DNA of 64,000 nucleotides from Pseudomonas protegens (GCF_013407925.2 NZ_CP060201.1:930001-994000); one strand, 5' to 3'; counted from the stretch's first letter, positions 34,935 to 43,210 are shown. Made by a program: numbers and translations. Notes: a model not told the origin generated them from the letters alone.

Positions 34935-36125
34935 TCAAGCGGGTTGCGGCCGACTGGCGGCCGGCGTTTCGGGTTTGAGGGGCTTCCAGCCGCCCCAGGC
35001 GATCAACAGCGACAGCAGCTGGAAGACCACGATCAACGCCACGCAGCCCTGCCAGCCCCAGTGACTCCAGAGCAAGGCCGGGATCACGGCGCCGAAACTG
35101 CCTCCCAGGTAATAGAACGTCAGGTACAGCCCCACCGCGCCGGCCTTGTTGTGGCGAGCGGTGGCGGTGGTAAAGGAGTTGGCCGCGGCCTGGGCCAGGA
35201 ACACCCCGGTGGAGCTCAGGGCCAGGCCCAGCACGATCAGCCATAGCGAGGGCAACAGGGTCAGGACCGAACCGCTGACCCCGAGCAGGGCCGCGGCGAT
35301 CAGCAGCTCGGCCTGGGGCCGGGACTTGCTCAGGCGGCCGGCGATGGGGATCACCACCAGCGCCAGGAGGAATACGCTGTAGATCGCCCCCAGGGCTGCG
35401 GCGCCCAGGTCGAACGGCGGCAGGCTGAGGTACAGCCCGGCGTAGGTGAAGGTGGCCACTTGCGAGAACAGTACGCAAAAGCCCACGCCGTAAGCCGCCA
35501 GCAGCGGCCGGCTGCACAGTTCGCGCAGGGCGCCCAGGCGGCTCGGCCGGCTTCTGGCCACCGGCGGCGGATTGGCCGGCAGCAGCAAGTGAATGGCCAA
35601 GCCGATCAGCAGGCTCAGGCCCGCCAACAGGGCGAAGGCCTCGCGCCAGCCGACGTATTCGGTCATGAAGCCGGTGACAAAACGTCCGGCGAACCCGCCC
35701 AGCACGGTGCCGGCCACATACAGGCTGGTGACTTCGGTGACGGTGCCGCCACTCCAGCGATCACCGATGTAGGCCACGCTGGTGGCGAACACCACCGGAA
35801 TCAGCATGCCTTCGATGAAGCGCCAGACCAGCAACTGGGCAAAGCTGCCGGCACAGGCCGCGAGCAACGCCGGCAGCGCCAGCAACAGGGACGCCAGGAC
35901 AATCACCGAGCGCTGCTGGAAGCGACCGGTGAAACGACTGACGAAGGGCGCGGTGATGGCCACCGCCAGGGTGGTCACGGTGATGCTCCAGCCAGCGTCC
36001 CTGATGCTCACGGCAAAACTCTGGGAGAACTCCTGGAGAATGCCCTGGGTTGCATACAGGTTGAGAAAAGCCGCACAGCCACACAAAAACAGGGCAATGC
36101 GAGCACAATGCTGGCGCGCGTTCAT
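34935..36125 (-). CDS. MFS transporter, YnfM/arabinose-efflux-like
   Basis: This 396-aa, 12-helix transporter has features of the YnfM branch of drug:H+ antiporters (LYATQGILQEFSQSF near the N-terminus and AATARHNKAGAVGLYLTFYYLGGSFG in the second half). It is the first gene of the minus-strand run and lies 33 bp before the second HDO gene, so it may export an intermediate or product. It is divergent from a LysR gene with 95 bp between, the classical LysR-target arrangement. Confidence 0.85.
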   Translation of the reverse strand: MNARQHCARIALFLCGCAAFLNLYATQGILQEFSQSFAVSIRDAGWSITVTTLAVAITAPFVSRFTGRFQQRSVIVLASLLLALPALLAACAGSFAQLLVWRFIEGMLIPVVFATSVAYIGDRWSGGTVTEVTSLYVAGTVLGGFAGRFVTGFMTEYVGWREAFALLAGLSLLIGLAIHLLLPANPPPVARSRPSRLGALRELCSRPLLAAYGVGFCVLFSQVATFTYAGLYLSLPPFDLGAAALGAIYSVFLLALVVIPIAGRLSKSRPQAELLIAAALLGVSGSVLTLLPSLWLIVLGLALSSTGVFLAQAAANSFTTATARHNKAGAVGLYLTFYYLGGSFGAVIPALLWSHWGWQGCVALIVVFQLLSLLIAWGGWKPLKPETPAASRPQPA

Positions 36126-36220
36126 GAAACCTCTCGTTTTCTGACGAAAGGCCTTTATAAAATACGCCGCCGATCCAAGACCAATACCGATTTACGACCG
36201 ATCAATACCCAGGGAACCGG

Positions 36221-37138
36221 ATGCTCGATCTACGCAGATTGCGTTACTTTTTGACCGTCGCCGAAGAGCTGCACTTTGGCCGCGCCGCCTTGCGCCTGCA
36301 CCTTGCGCAGCCCCCGCTGACGCGGCAGATTTCGGCACTGGAAGCCGAGCTCGGGTTTCGCCTGTTCGATCGCACCAGCCGCACCGTCAGCCTTACCGCC
36401 CAGGGCCGGCACTTCCTGCCTTATGCCCGGGCGGTGCTGGAGCAGGTGGACCTGACCCAGGTCATGGCCGGCAAGCTGGCCAAGGGTTGCGCCGGACAGC
36501 TGGCCCTGGGCTACGCCAGCTCCATCGCCCTGTCGGACCTGTTCAGCCAGGCGATCCAGGCCTTCGCCCAGCGTTTCCCGGACGTGCAACTGACCCTAGT
36601 CGAAGGCGCGTCGGTCAGCCAGTGGTCGCAGATTGTCGACGGGCGGATCGATATCGGCATGGGCCGGATGCGGCCGCCCTGCGAACAGAGCGAAATCCAG
36701 GCCCTGTCCCTGGGAGACGAACCCCTGGTGGCGGCCATCTCCAGCGACAGCCCCCTGGCCGCCCAGGATCAGGTGACCCTGGCCGAGCTCAGCGAGCATC
36801 CGTTGATTCTGTTTCCCGCCGACTACGGCTCGGGGCTCAACGAAGCGATCGAACAACTCTACCGGCGCAACAGCCTGCCCCTGCGCCCCGGCCCCAGTGG
36901 TCGGCAGATCACCTCGATCATCGCCCTGGTGGCGGCCGGCCAGGGCATTGCCCTGGTGCCGCGCTGCACCCAGACCCTGGCGAAAAAGGGCGTGACCTAC
37001 CGCCCGCTGACGGACCCCGGCGCCACCGCGCAACTGCTGGTACTGACCCGCAGGCAGGGGCGCAGCCAACTGGTGGAAGCCTTTATGGGGGTGCTCGATG
37101 AACTGCTGCAGGCGCAGCCGGAGACGGCCGCACGCTAG
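36221..37138 (+). CDS. LysR family transcriptional regulator
   Basis: This 305-aa protein has an N-terminal winged helix-turn-helix (LRRLRYFLTVAEELHFGRAALRLHLAQPPLTRQISALE) and a periplasmic-binding-like effector domain from about residue 90. It is divergent from the YnfM-like exporter gene and could regulate the whole minus-strand cluster from the shared 95-bp region. It may equally regulate only the exporter. The effector is unknown. Confidence 0.88.
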   Translation: MLDLRRLRYFLTVAEELHFGRAALRLHLAQPPLTRQISALEAELGFRLFDRTSRTVSLTAQGRHFLPYARAVLEQVDLTQVMAGKLAKGCAGQLALGYASSIALSDLFSQAIQAFAQRFPDVQLTLVEGASVSQWSQIVDGRIDIGMGRMRPPCEQSEIQALSLGDEPLVAAISSDSPLAAQDQVTLAELSEHPLILFPADYGSGLNEAIEQLYRRNSLPLRPGPSGRQITSIIALVAAGQGIALVPRCTQTLAKKGVTYRPLTDPGATAQLLVLTRRQGRSQLVEAFMGVLDELLQAQPETAAR

Positions 37139-37251
37139 TCCGGACGCGCCGAGCCCCGGGCGCCTCTTCAGCCTCTCGGCCGAATGACTGGTGCTGGGCG
37201 CCGGCCAATACGCCACAGGCCAGCGGGCCGCTACTGGCTGCTGCGGGCGAG

Positions 37252-37914
37252 TCAGCCGGGCAGCGAGGCTTCACCGTCGAGTGTGCGAGCCAGGTCCAGG
37301 TGCATGGCCCAGAGTTCTCCGACCTCGATCATCGCGCGGTGGCTGTGCTGGACCGAGCCCTCCTGGGTCCAGAGAAACGGGTAGAAGGAAAAACACTGAT
37401 CGGCACTCAGTGCCTGGACATCAAGGTGCCAGTCATCCCAGCGAAGGTCCTGGTAGAAAACGGCCAGCTGGTCGCTCAAGGCCCAGGCGAGAAAGTCGCT
37501 GTAGCCGATGTCCAACGGCTCCCACAGCAGCGTATCGGGCGCCCAGTAGTACATCGCCCCCACATCAGAGCCCAGACCGCCACCGTTGATGGCAAAGAAC
37601 CCTCCTGCGGCGTCATCAGCCACCAGCAAGGCCCCCTGGACGCGGCCGTCATTCCAATCGACAAGATTGCGCGACAAGTGCCGATGCCCCGACCCCAGCA
37701 CCCGCAACCAGCCGTGGTCGATGAGCAACCCACCGGTTTCGTAAGCCATCGCTCCCAAGGTTGAGTGAGTCGTGACTTGCAGCGCGGACAGCAACCTGGC
37801 GTTGTCGCTGGATGGGGGCAGTAGCTGATAGTTGCGACGGGTTTCTTCCAGCAGGCTCATGATCAAAGGCAACGCCGAATCGCCGCTGTTTATCAGATCT
37901 TGCAAGCTTCTCAT
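37252..37914 (-). CDS. DUF2625 family protein
   Basis: This 220-aa soluble protein matches the DUF2625 pattern: GGLLIDHGWLRVLGSG, LVADDAAGGFFAINGGG, MYYWAPDTLLWE and GYSDFLAWAL. The function of the family is unknown. It stands outside the phosphonate operon and is convergent with the LysR gene. Confidence 0.83.
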   Translation of the reverse strand: MRSLQDLINSGDSALPLIMSLLEETRRNYQLLPPSSDNARLLSALQVTTHSTLGAMAYETGGLLIDHGWLRVLGSGHRHLSRNLVDWNDGRVQGALLVADDAAGGFFAINGGGLGSDVGAMYYWAPDTLLWEPLDIGYSDFLAWALSDQLAVFYQDLRWDDWHLDVQALSADQCFSFYPFLWTQEGSVQHSHRAMIEVGELWAMHLDLARTLDGEASLPG

Positions 37915-38072
37915 CGACCGTTCCCTGGAAAAAGGAACGGATTATATCCACCTGGTCGTCAGTGCGGAGCGGGTCATATCGATGGGGGCTCAGCGCGTCA
38001 CCGGCGTCCTGTACCGCGCTGCCAGTTGTCTTGAGCCGGCAGCCATGGGGGGCCTTTCTAGAATGCCTTTCA

Positions 38073-38606
38073 TCACTGCCGCAAAGTGCCTGAAACTTTT
38101 TCAGGCGCTTTTGCAGCAGCCGCCGCGGGTTCTAAGCCGACAGCCTCTGGAGATTTTGGTGATTGCACAGGCGCTTGCTCCTGCAACTGCCTGGCGCTCT
38201 TGCGCTGCTCCTGGGCTTCAATCCAGTTAGGCACCGTCGCCATCATGATCTTGATGGCCTCAAACACAGCCATCCCGCCCACCCAGCGGACGAGTTGCTT
38301 GTCGACATCGTTAAACGCGAGTGTTTGCTGCTGGCGCTCTTGTTCCCTCACCTGTCGCAGATTCTCCCGATAGTCCTCGTAGTCATGCGCATAAGGCAAC
38401 GTTGCCCATAGAACGTTTGCAGAAGGCCAACCCGCAATCACAAGCATCGAGGCGTAGGCGACAAACAATGGAATACGCCCACGAAAACGCAGGATCAACA
38501 TTGAGATCGACATGAAGCACAAGACATAGAGCTGGAACGGAACAAGGAGAATGGCTAAGGACTCCCAATTTTCCCAATGGCGCAAGACCCACAACGTCGT
38601 TAACAC
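38073..38606 (-). CDS. Hypothetical membrane protein with coiled-coil tail
   Basis: This 177-aa protein has two hydrophobic segments (about residues 15-38 and 45-65), a charged Gln/Arg-rich helical region, a third hydrophobic stretch (GGMAVFEAIKIMMATV) and an Ala/Gln-rich tail. I recognise no family. The start is a GTG six bases after GGAGAG. It borders the prophage remnant and may belong to it. Confidence 0.6.
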   Translation of the reverse strand: MLTTLWVLRHWENWESLAILLVPFQLYVLCFMSISMLILRFRGRIPLFVAYASMLVIAGWPSANVLWATLPYAHDYEDYRENLRQVREQERQQQTLAFNDVDKQLVRWVGGMAVFEAIKIMMATVPNWIEAQEQRKSARQLQEQAPVQSPKSPEAVGLEPAAAAAKAPEKVSGTLRQ

Positions 38607-38623
38607 TGATCACTCTCCATCAT

Positions 38624-39195
38624 TTACAGACCACGGAAATCCAGGGACTGCGGGGCTGGCTGTTCCACCCAGCAGCAAACGTCAGTACGCGTTTCACAGG
38701 GCACGTACTGGATTCTGAACTTTGCGCATAAACGGCCGATCATTCCTTTTGATCTCTTGCCAATGGGGCGCAGATCGTAGCGCATCTTCAAAGCAGGCAT
38801 CAGCTGCTTCCTCACATCCACCACATCGACCTGGATGCGGGTCGGGATCAGCGGCTCGTCGTCCGGCTCTTCCTTGCGGGCCCGGTTGACGTACATATCC
38901 CCGCACTCCTTGGTGGCCTGCTCATAAAGCTGGGCAGTCAGGGCCAGGTTGCGCATGCTCTCGGCCTTTTCGGCCATCCTGGCCGGGCCGCGGAGGCGAA
39001 GTGCGCGGTTGGCGCCGTGTCCTCTCGAAAGCGCTTGCGGGTCTCCTCGAACAGCTGCTTCCACTTAGCCGAGAGCCCTTTCCCGGACATCTTCGTCGGG
39101 TCATGCGATTCAATCTGCTGGCGGGGGATGATGAAGGCCGGCACATCACCGAACCAATCACACATCTGTTGCCCCATCCGGGCCTTTTGCCATCC
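38624..39195 (-). pseudogene. Frameshifted phage DUF2280 gene
   Basis: The N-terminal part (PRQQIESHDPTKMSGKGLSAKWKQLFEETRKRFREDTA) is in one frame and ends near 39010. The continuation (ANRAL...RMAEKAESMRNLALTAQLYEQATKECGDMYVNRARK) is in another. Both belong to DUF2280, a small protein usually encoded next to the phage terminase. The C-terminal 60 residues (from about QLMPALKMRYD) do not resemble DUF2280 and may be an acquired tail. Confidence 0.65.
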
Positions 39196-39372
39196 ACCGA
39201 CCCGAAACGCTACCTGCTCGGCCTGCCCCAGGACTATGCGGTCCTCGATGCCCACATGACACGGATGCCTGCATCCAGTAGGTGGGCGTGGTCTTCGTTG
39301 TGGATGCTGCCAGTGTCGGTAAGGATCTCGGCCTGAAGCCGTTCCCATACCTCTGGTGCTAGAGCCAGGCGG

Positions 39373-39555
39373 ATAAGCGCTTACCAGTCCAGTCAGGTCA
39401 TGGGCGCAGACAGCACCCGAGAAGATGAAGACGGCCCAGGCCTTTCGGTCCACCAAGTCGTCACGGTGCCACCAACTCGCGGCGAACGCGCCAACCAATC
39501 CCGCGGTCAACCACGTATCAAGCCTGTCGAGCAGGCGGTACAGAAACTCCGTGCG
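39373..39555 (-). pseudogene. Holin-like fragment
   Basis: The frame reads LYRLLDRLDTWLTAGLVGAFAASWWHRDDLVDRKAWAVFIFSGAVCAHDLTGLV, a one- to two-helix segment like small Pseudomonas phage holins. It then runs into unrelated sequence (about 39370 to 39200) before joining the DUF2280 remnant in the same frame. The downstream half of the gene is lost. Confidence 0.5.
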
Positions 39556-39631
39556 CTCGACTCCGTGGGCTTAATCAAAAAGGCTTTTTCCGGTTTGGGC
39601 GAAGCCCAAAGATTAAAATCACTAGATAGAA

Positions 39632-39652
39632 GACCCGGCACATGGCCGGGTC
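39632..39652 (-). terminator. Rho-independent terminator after the small cargo gene
   Basis: An 8-bp perfect stem GACCCGGC/GCCGGGTC with a 5-base loop starts about 20 bp beyond the stop at 39671. It is followed on the minus strand by a T-rich stretch (TTCTATCTAG). Confidence 0.7.
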
Positions 39653-39670
39653 AGTGGCTACAGATAGCCT

Positions 39671-40030
39671 TTATGCAACCAGGTCCCAGGTAATGGCCAG
39701 AGATCCAGTCGCGGTAGTACCTGGGAGCCAGGAACCAGCGGTCACCCATAGCCCCATACCAGCAGGTACGAACAGTGGAGCCGGGAGGAGGACCTGGGAA
39801 TGGCTGTTCGCGACAGCCGGACCATTGCCATTGAAAATGCAGCGAGTACTAGCATCACCGGTAATGGTAGGCGCTGTCTCCGAGGCATACAGATTGACGT
39901 ACCCACTGGTTGGATCGATGGAAGCTGTCTGAATGGTCAGACCGTTCACGTTCTCGGCTGGCGAGACGATCTGTACAACCCCCTTCGGGAACAAATTGCC
40001 GAAGTGTTTACCAATTTTTACTGCGCTCAT
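39671..40030 (-). CDS. Hypothetical phage-island protein, 119 aa
   Basis: This beta-rich protein starts at MSAVKIGKHFG and contains repeated small/hydroxyl residues (SGYVNLYASETAPTITGDAST, LPAPLFVPAGMGLWVTAG). The composition is like phage structural or lectin-like proteins, but no family is recognised. There is no signal peptide. The upstream 55-bp leader is shared with the next gene, and an in-frame extension through that leader is not taken as coding. Confidence 0.6.
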   Translation of the reverse strand: MSAVKIGKHFGNLFPKGVVQIVSPAENVNGLTIQTASIDPTSGYVNLYASETAPTITGDASTRCIFNGNGPAVANSHSQVLLPAPLFVPAGMGLWVTAGSWLPGTTATGSLAITWDLVA

Positions 40031-40041
40031 TTTTAACACCT

Positions 40042-40096
40042 TTGAGTCGAATGATTGTTCACGGAGGATTCCGCTTTCATGTCGCTCAGAGGCGAT
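40042..40096 (-). repeat. Shared 55-bp gene leader, copy 1
   Basis: It matches the copy at 40816-40870 at 49 of 55 positions and lies 11 bp before the start of the 119-aa protein gene. On the transcribed strand GCGGA/TCCGT can pair around ATCC, with a G-U pair replacing the G-C pair found in copy 2. Confidence 0.88.
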
Positions 40097-40161
40097 GTGT
40101 TCGAAGCTCTTGGCTTTCAACAAGCAGGCCACTAAGGCCCGATACAGCTGAGCACCATCTT

Positions 40162-40803
40162 TTACTTGGTAATGAGCATGTCGATGGTGCTGGTGTCGCA
40201 GACGTAGTTGGCCTTCTTGTCGAGGACCACGTAGAGAGCAGAACCTTTGGTGACAGGTACTTTGCTGGCCGAAAAGACAGCACCGTTACCTCTGCCCAAG
40301 CTACCAGACTGAAGAACCGTGTCCCCCTGATTCAAAGACCAGGCAACGCCATCACCGCAACTACTGTGAATACTGCTTACTCGCCCGAGAATGTTGACCT
40401 CGCCCACCACAGGACTGGTCCAACGGATGACGGTCTGGCTGTTCTGGCCCGGGTGAAATGCCACGTCACCAGCTGCAATGGTAAAGCTGCCGTTTGCCGT
40501 GTAGGTGTAAGGTTTCAGGTGAACCGACACGTGTGCCCCAGATACTTGATCCATCCAGCATGTAGCCGGGAGGTTGTTACATGAGTCGGCTTTGAAGTAC
40601 GGCAGTGGGACGTAGTTTTCGGCCTTGTTCACACCAGACGAGTTCTGCATAAACGACCAAGGAGAACCTTGTGGGGTACTCTCCTTTGCCAGAATTACAT
40701 CCCTTGCCAAGTTCCAAGACATTGCTGTGTCAGCAAAGGCACTCATGCTGGCACCAAAAAGCGCCAACAAACCGAGCAGGGAAACACTGATAGTCTTTTT
40801 CAT
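40162..40803 (-). CDS. Secreted hypothetical protein with beta-sandwich-like domain
   Basis: This 213-aa protein has a clear signal peptide (MKKTISVSLLGLLALFGASMSAFA, cleavage after Ala24 likely). The mature region has two Cys pairs (DSCNNLPATCW, and SSCG with NYVC). Its C-terminal half (VIRWTSPVVGEVNILGRV...SLNQGDTVLQSG...ALYVVLDKKANYVCDTSTIDMLI) resembles the jelly-roll domain of carbohydrate-binding or PEP-CTERM-type proteins. It is probably periplasmic or secreted. It lies below a 55-bp leader and a LexA-like box. Confidence 0.72.
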   Translation of the reverse strand: MKKTISVSLLGLLALFGASMSAFADTAMSWNLARDVILAKESTPQGSPWSFMQNSSGVNKAENYVPLPYFKADSCNNLPATCWMDQVSGAHVSVHLKPYTYTANGSFTIAAGDVAFHPGQNSQTVIRWTSPVVGEVNILGRVSSIHSSCGDGVAWSLNQGDTVLQSGSLGRGNGAVFSASKVPVTKGSALYVVLDKKANYVCDTSTIDMLITK

Positions 40804-40815
40804 TTGGATTGCCTA

Positions 40816-40870
40816 TTGAGTCGAATGATTTGTCGCGGATGATTCCGCTTTCATGTCGCTCAAGGGCGAT
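40816..40870 (-). repeat. Shared 55-bp gene leader, copy 2
   Basis: This is the second copy of the leader, 12 bp before the start of the secreted-protein gene. On the transcribed strand it contains a perfect GCGGA-ATCA-TCCGC hairpin. The two downstream proteins are unrelated, so the leader, not the genes, was duplicated. Confidence 0.88.
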
Positions 40871-40973
40871 AGCTCGAGGCTCAAAGCCTTCACTCGGTCA
40901 CATGCAGATCAGCACCTTCATCAAGCTGATACTCGCATCCTATGTGCTCGAGGAGTGGAATGACTATCTCAGC

Positions 40974-41001
40974 AAAATACTGTCTATTCAACCAGTATTT
41001 T
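40974..41001. promoter_or_regulatory. LexA-like operator
   Basis: Perfect 9-base arms (AAAATACTG and CAGTATTTT) flank 10 bases, which gives CTG-N10-CAG with the TACTG/CAGTA flanks of SOS boxes. It lies about 170 bp before the secreted-protein gene and could control both cargo genes. Positions 40871-41225 are otherwise without a supported gene. Confidence 0.6.
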
Positions 41002-41225
41002 GCGAGATACGTTTCATCCCTATAAATCTCATTCTTTCGATAAAATTCCCGGCGTCGACACCTCAGCGCATCGATCTCGCAACTCCAGTCTCGCGCCGCC
41101 CTGTAGCATTGATGGAGCAGAATGCGTGGGCTGCTGGTGTTGATTCGGTACGTCGTACTATCCGGCTATCGACGTCCAGGCATTCCCGAGGACTGTCCTG
41201 GCTACAGGTGAAATCGAAGCAATAA

Positions 41226-41247
41226 AAAACCGGCGCAGTGGCCGGGT
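41226..41247 (-). terminator. Rho-independent terminator
   Basis: On the minus strand CCGGC pairs with GCCGG around CACTG-C, and TTTTTTATT follows. It would end transcription from the small gene at 41411-41662. Confidence 0.7.
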
Positions 41248-41410
41248 TCAGGATTTTGTGTGCGTTTCGCGTTACTTGTGCACCGCGAGAAAAGTACGCG
41301 TAAAAGCCTGTCATATCAATATTATTATGCTGCCTTTTTGTCAGTTCCCGCGCAGATCATCTGCCATACAGGTTTCTGAGCCTGAATATCCACTTCCTTG
41401 ATCAGTTCTG

Positions 41411-41662
41411 TCAGGACTCCCACAATCCCAGCCAATCACGCGTCCAGCTCTTCGGATCGATCGTGACCCCGAAGAACTCTTTCATCTCCGCGGCGACTCG
41501 GGCCGGCCCCCACTCCGCAGCACCGTGAGCCTCCCCCTTGTAGAACTGAAGGGCCAGGGTTACCAAGTATTGAGCCTTCACACGCTTGACCGATGTCAGG
41601 TCTGGCAACGCGACCTCGGCGGTAATCAGCAGCACTGCGCTCAGCAGGTCGCGCATGTTCAT
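41411..41662 (-). CDS. Small phage-island protein, 83 aa
   Basis: The protein MNMRDLLSAVLLITAEVA... contains a WGPARVAAEMKEFFGVTIDPKSWTRDW stretch that looks like a folded, phage-type sequence. No family is recognised. It is divergent from the truncated integrase and followed 165 bp later by a terminator. Confidence 0.5.
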   Translation of the reverse strand: MNMRDLLSAVLLITAEVALPDLTSVKRVKAQYLVTLALQFYKGEAHGAAEWGPARVAAEMKEFFGVTIDPKSWTRDWLGLWES

Positions 41663-41684
41663 CGCTGGGTGGTACAGGTAAAGG

Positions 41685-42291
41685 CCTGTGCCCGGACAAC
41701 CCAGCAGCCAGCACCATCAACCGAATCGAGAAGAAGCAACGCAAGCGGCACACCGTCGAAGGCCTGAAAGCCATCCGGGAGAAGTCGCCGTTCTGGCTGC
41801 AGAACGCGATCGACCTCGCGCTGATCACCGCGCAACGCCGGACGGACATCTTGAACATGCGATTCGATGGTGTTCGGGAAGGTTATTTGTATGTGGTGCA
41901 ACAGAAGACGGCCAAGGCCAGCGATGCGGCATGGATTCGGTTCAAGGTGACCGAAGAGCTACAGGCCGTTATCAGCCGGTGCCGGGATGACATCGTCTCG
42001 CCTTACCTAATCCATCGCCGGCCAGACCGCAAGAAGCAGAAACAGGCGCAGACGAAAGACCACTGGACACAGGTCGAAGAACGATATCTGACGCGAGCCT
42101 TCAAAGAAGCCCGGGAAGCGGCGGATTGTCACAAGGGATGGAAAGAGGAGGAAATGCCGGGCTTCCACGAAGTGCGGGCGCTGTCACTACACCTCTATCA
42201 GAAAGCCGGAAAGGATGGTCAGAAGATCGCCGGCCACGCCAGCGAGACCATGACCAAAAACTACCAGAAAGACCATGCCGAAATTGTCTAG
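41685..42291 (+). pseudogene. Truncated tyrosine recombinase (integrase)
   Basis: The open frame from about 41685 reads NPAASTINRIEKKQRKRH, then LALITAQRRTDILNMRF (first catalytic Arg), FHEVRAL (H-x-x-R), AGHAS and the nucleophile Tyr in MTKNYQ. The catalytic domain is therefore intact, but the N-terminal DNA-binding domain and start codon are missing; stops interrupt the frame at 41587 and 41614. It points toward tRNA-Pro, as expected for its target. Confidence 0.75.
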
Positions 42292-42354
42292 TCAGAAGCA
42301 ATTCCAGACCTAAATATCAGCGAAATTACCGGTTAGTTTTGCGCAGGCACAAAA

Positions 42355-42376
42355 AAGCCGATCAAAAGATCGGCTT
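42355..42376 (-). terminator. Rho-independent terminator of tRNA-Pro
   Basis: A 9-bp perfect stem AAGCCGATC/GATCGGCTT with an AAAA loop is followed on the minus strand by TTTTTTGTGC. It lies about 27 bp after the tRNA 3' end. Confidence 0.88.
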
Positions 42377-42402
42377 AAGTGTCTGATTTTCATCAGAAAA
42401 TA

Positions 42403-42479
42403 TGGTCGGGACGGAGTGATTCGAACACTCGACCCCTAGCACCCCATGCTAGTGCGCTACCGGACTGCGCTACGCCCCG
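42403..42479 (-). tRNA. tRNA-Pro (anticodon GGG)
   Basis: The gene spans 77 bases with encoded CCA. The acceptor stem CGGGGCG/CGTCCCG closes it, and the anticodon arm CTAGC-ATGGGGT-GCTAG places GGG at positions 34-36. The T-loop TTCGAAT is present. It follows the ihfA-merR genes, the usual pseudomonad order, and abuts the prophage remnant at its 3' side. Confidence 0.95.
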
Positions 42480-42567
42480 ACTAGGCGTGAAACCTGTTTC
42501 ACTTCTCAGGAAACGTTGAGGAATATACCGCAAGCTTTTGAAAAGTGGAAGTATTTAAAACAGAGAA

Positions 42568-42924
42568 TTACTTCTTGAGCACCACAAGCACATCTTCCAG
42601 CTCAGAAATCATCTGACGGATCAGTTGCTTGTACTGGGTGGTGTCGTCTTTGGCCTCATCACCGGAAAGGCGCAGACGTGCGCCACCGATGGTGAACCCC
42701 TGATCATAGAGCAGCGCGCGGATCTGCCGGATCATCAGCACATCCTGGCGCTGATAATACCGGCGATTTCCGCGGCGCTTGACAGGGTTGAGCTGAGGAA
42801 ACTCCTGCTCCCAATAACGCAGCACATGCGGCTTGACCGCACAGAGCTCACTGACTTCACCAATAGTGAAGTAGCGTTTACCCGGAATCACCGGGAGCTC
42901 GTCGTTATGACTTGGTTCCAGCAT
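42568..42924 (-). CDS. MerR family regulator adjoining ihfA
   Basis: This 118-aa protein has the MerR helix-turn-helix [39 protein letters not shown] and a short coiled-coil tail; it lacks metal-binding Cys pairs. It overlaps the end of ihfA by 20 bases, using an ATG with TGAGGC upstream. The conserved position suggests a house-keeping role, but no target is known. Confidence 0.9.
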   Translation of the reverse strand: MLEPSHNDELPVIPGKRYFTIGEVSELCAVKPHVLRYWEQEFPQLNPVKRRGNRRYYQRQDVLMIRQIRALLYDQGFTIGGARLRLSGDEAKDDTTQYKQLIRQMISELEDVLVVLKK

Positions 42925-43207
42925 ATGCCTCAACTCGGGCCTTCAACTTCTGCCCTGGACGAAAGGTGACCACACGGCGAGCCGTGATCGGGATTTCTTC
43001 ACCCGTTTTAGGGTTGCGGCCAGGACGCTGGCGTTTATCCCGAAGGTCGAAGTTACCGAAACCGGACAATTTGACCTGTTCGTTATCTTCGAGAGCATGC
43101 CTGATTTCTTCAAAGAACAGCTCGACCAATTCCTTGGCCTCGCGTTTATTCAGGCCTAGCTCTTCGTAGAGACGTTCGGCCATTTCAGCTTTCGTCAGAG
43201 CCCCCAT
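42905..43207 (-). CDS. ihfA: Integration host factor subunit alpha
   Basis: This 100-aa DNA-bending protein has the HU/IHF family pattern, with the signature [26 protein letters not shown] forming the beta-arm that intercalates in the minor groove. It begins three bases after pheT ends, in the conserved pheST-ihfA arrangement. Confidence 0.97.
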   Translation of the reverse strand: MGALTKAEMAERLYEELGLNKREAKELVELFFEEIRHALEDNEQVKLSGFGNFDLRDKRQRPGRNPKTGEEIPITARRVVTFRPGQKLKARVEAYAGTKS

Positions 43208-43210
43208 ACG

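Larger units (their letters stand above)
38624..42402. mobile_element. Degraded prophage/integrative element abutting tRNA-Pro
   Basis: This AT-richer segment carries a truncated integrase pointing at the 3' end of tRNA-Pro(GGG), broken DUF2280 and holin-like genes, and two small cargo genes with shared leaders. tRNA 3' ends are common integrase targets, and the integrase C-terminus ends only 111 bp from the tRNA. I could not find a second copy of the tRNA end by eye, so the left boundary is approximate. The element is clearly immobile. Confidence 0.65.

Noticed and set aside
41063..41314. Small minus-strand frame of 83 aa in the prophage remnant
   Set aside because: It contains the rho-independent terminator at 41226-41247 and lacks a ribosome site.
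37139..42402. A direct repeat of the tRNA-Pro 3' end marking the far att site
   Set aside because: I looked for GGGACGGAGTGATTCGAAC or parts of it to the left of the tRNA and found none by eye; a computed search could still reveal a degenerate copy.
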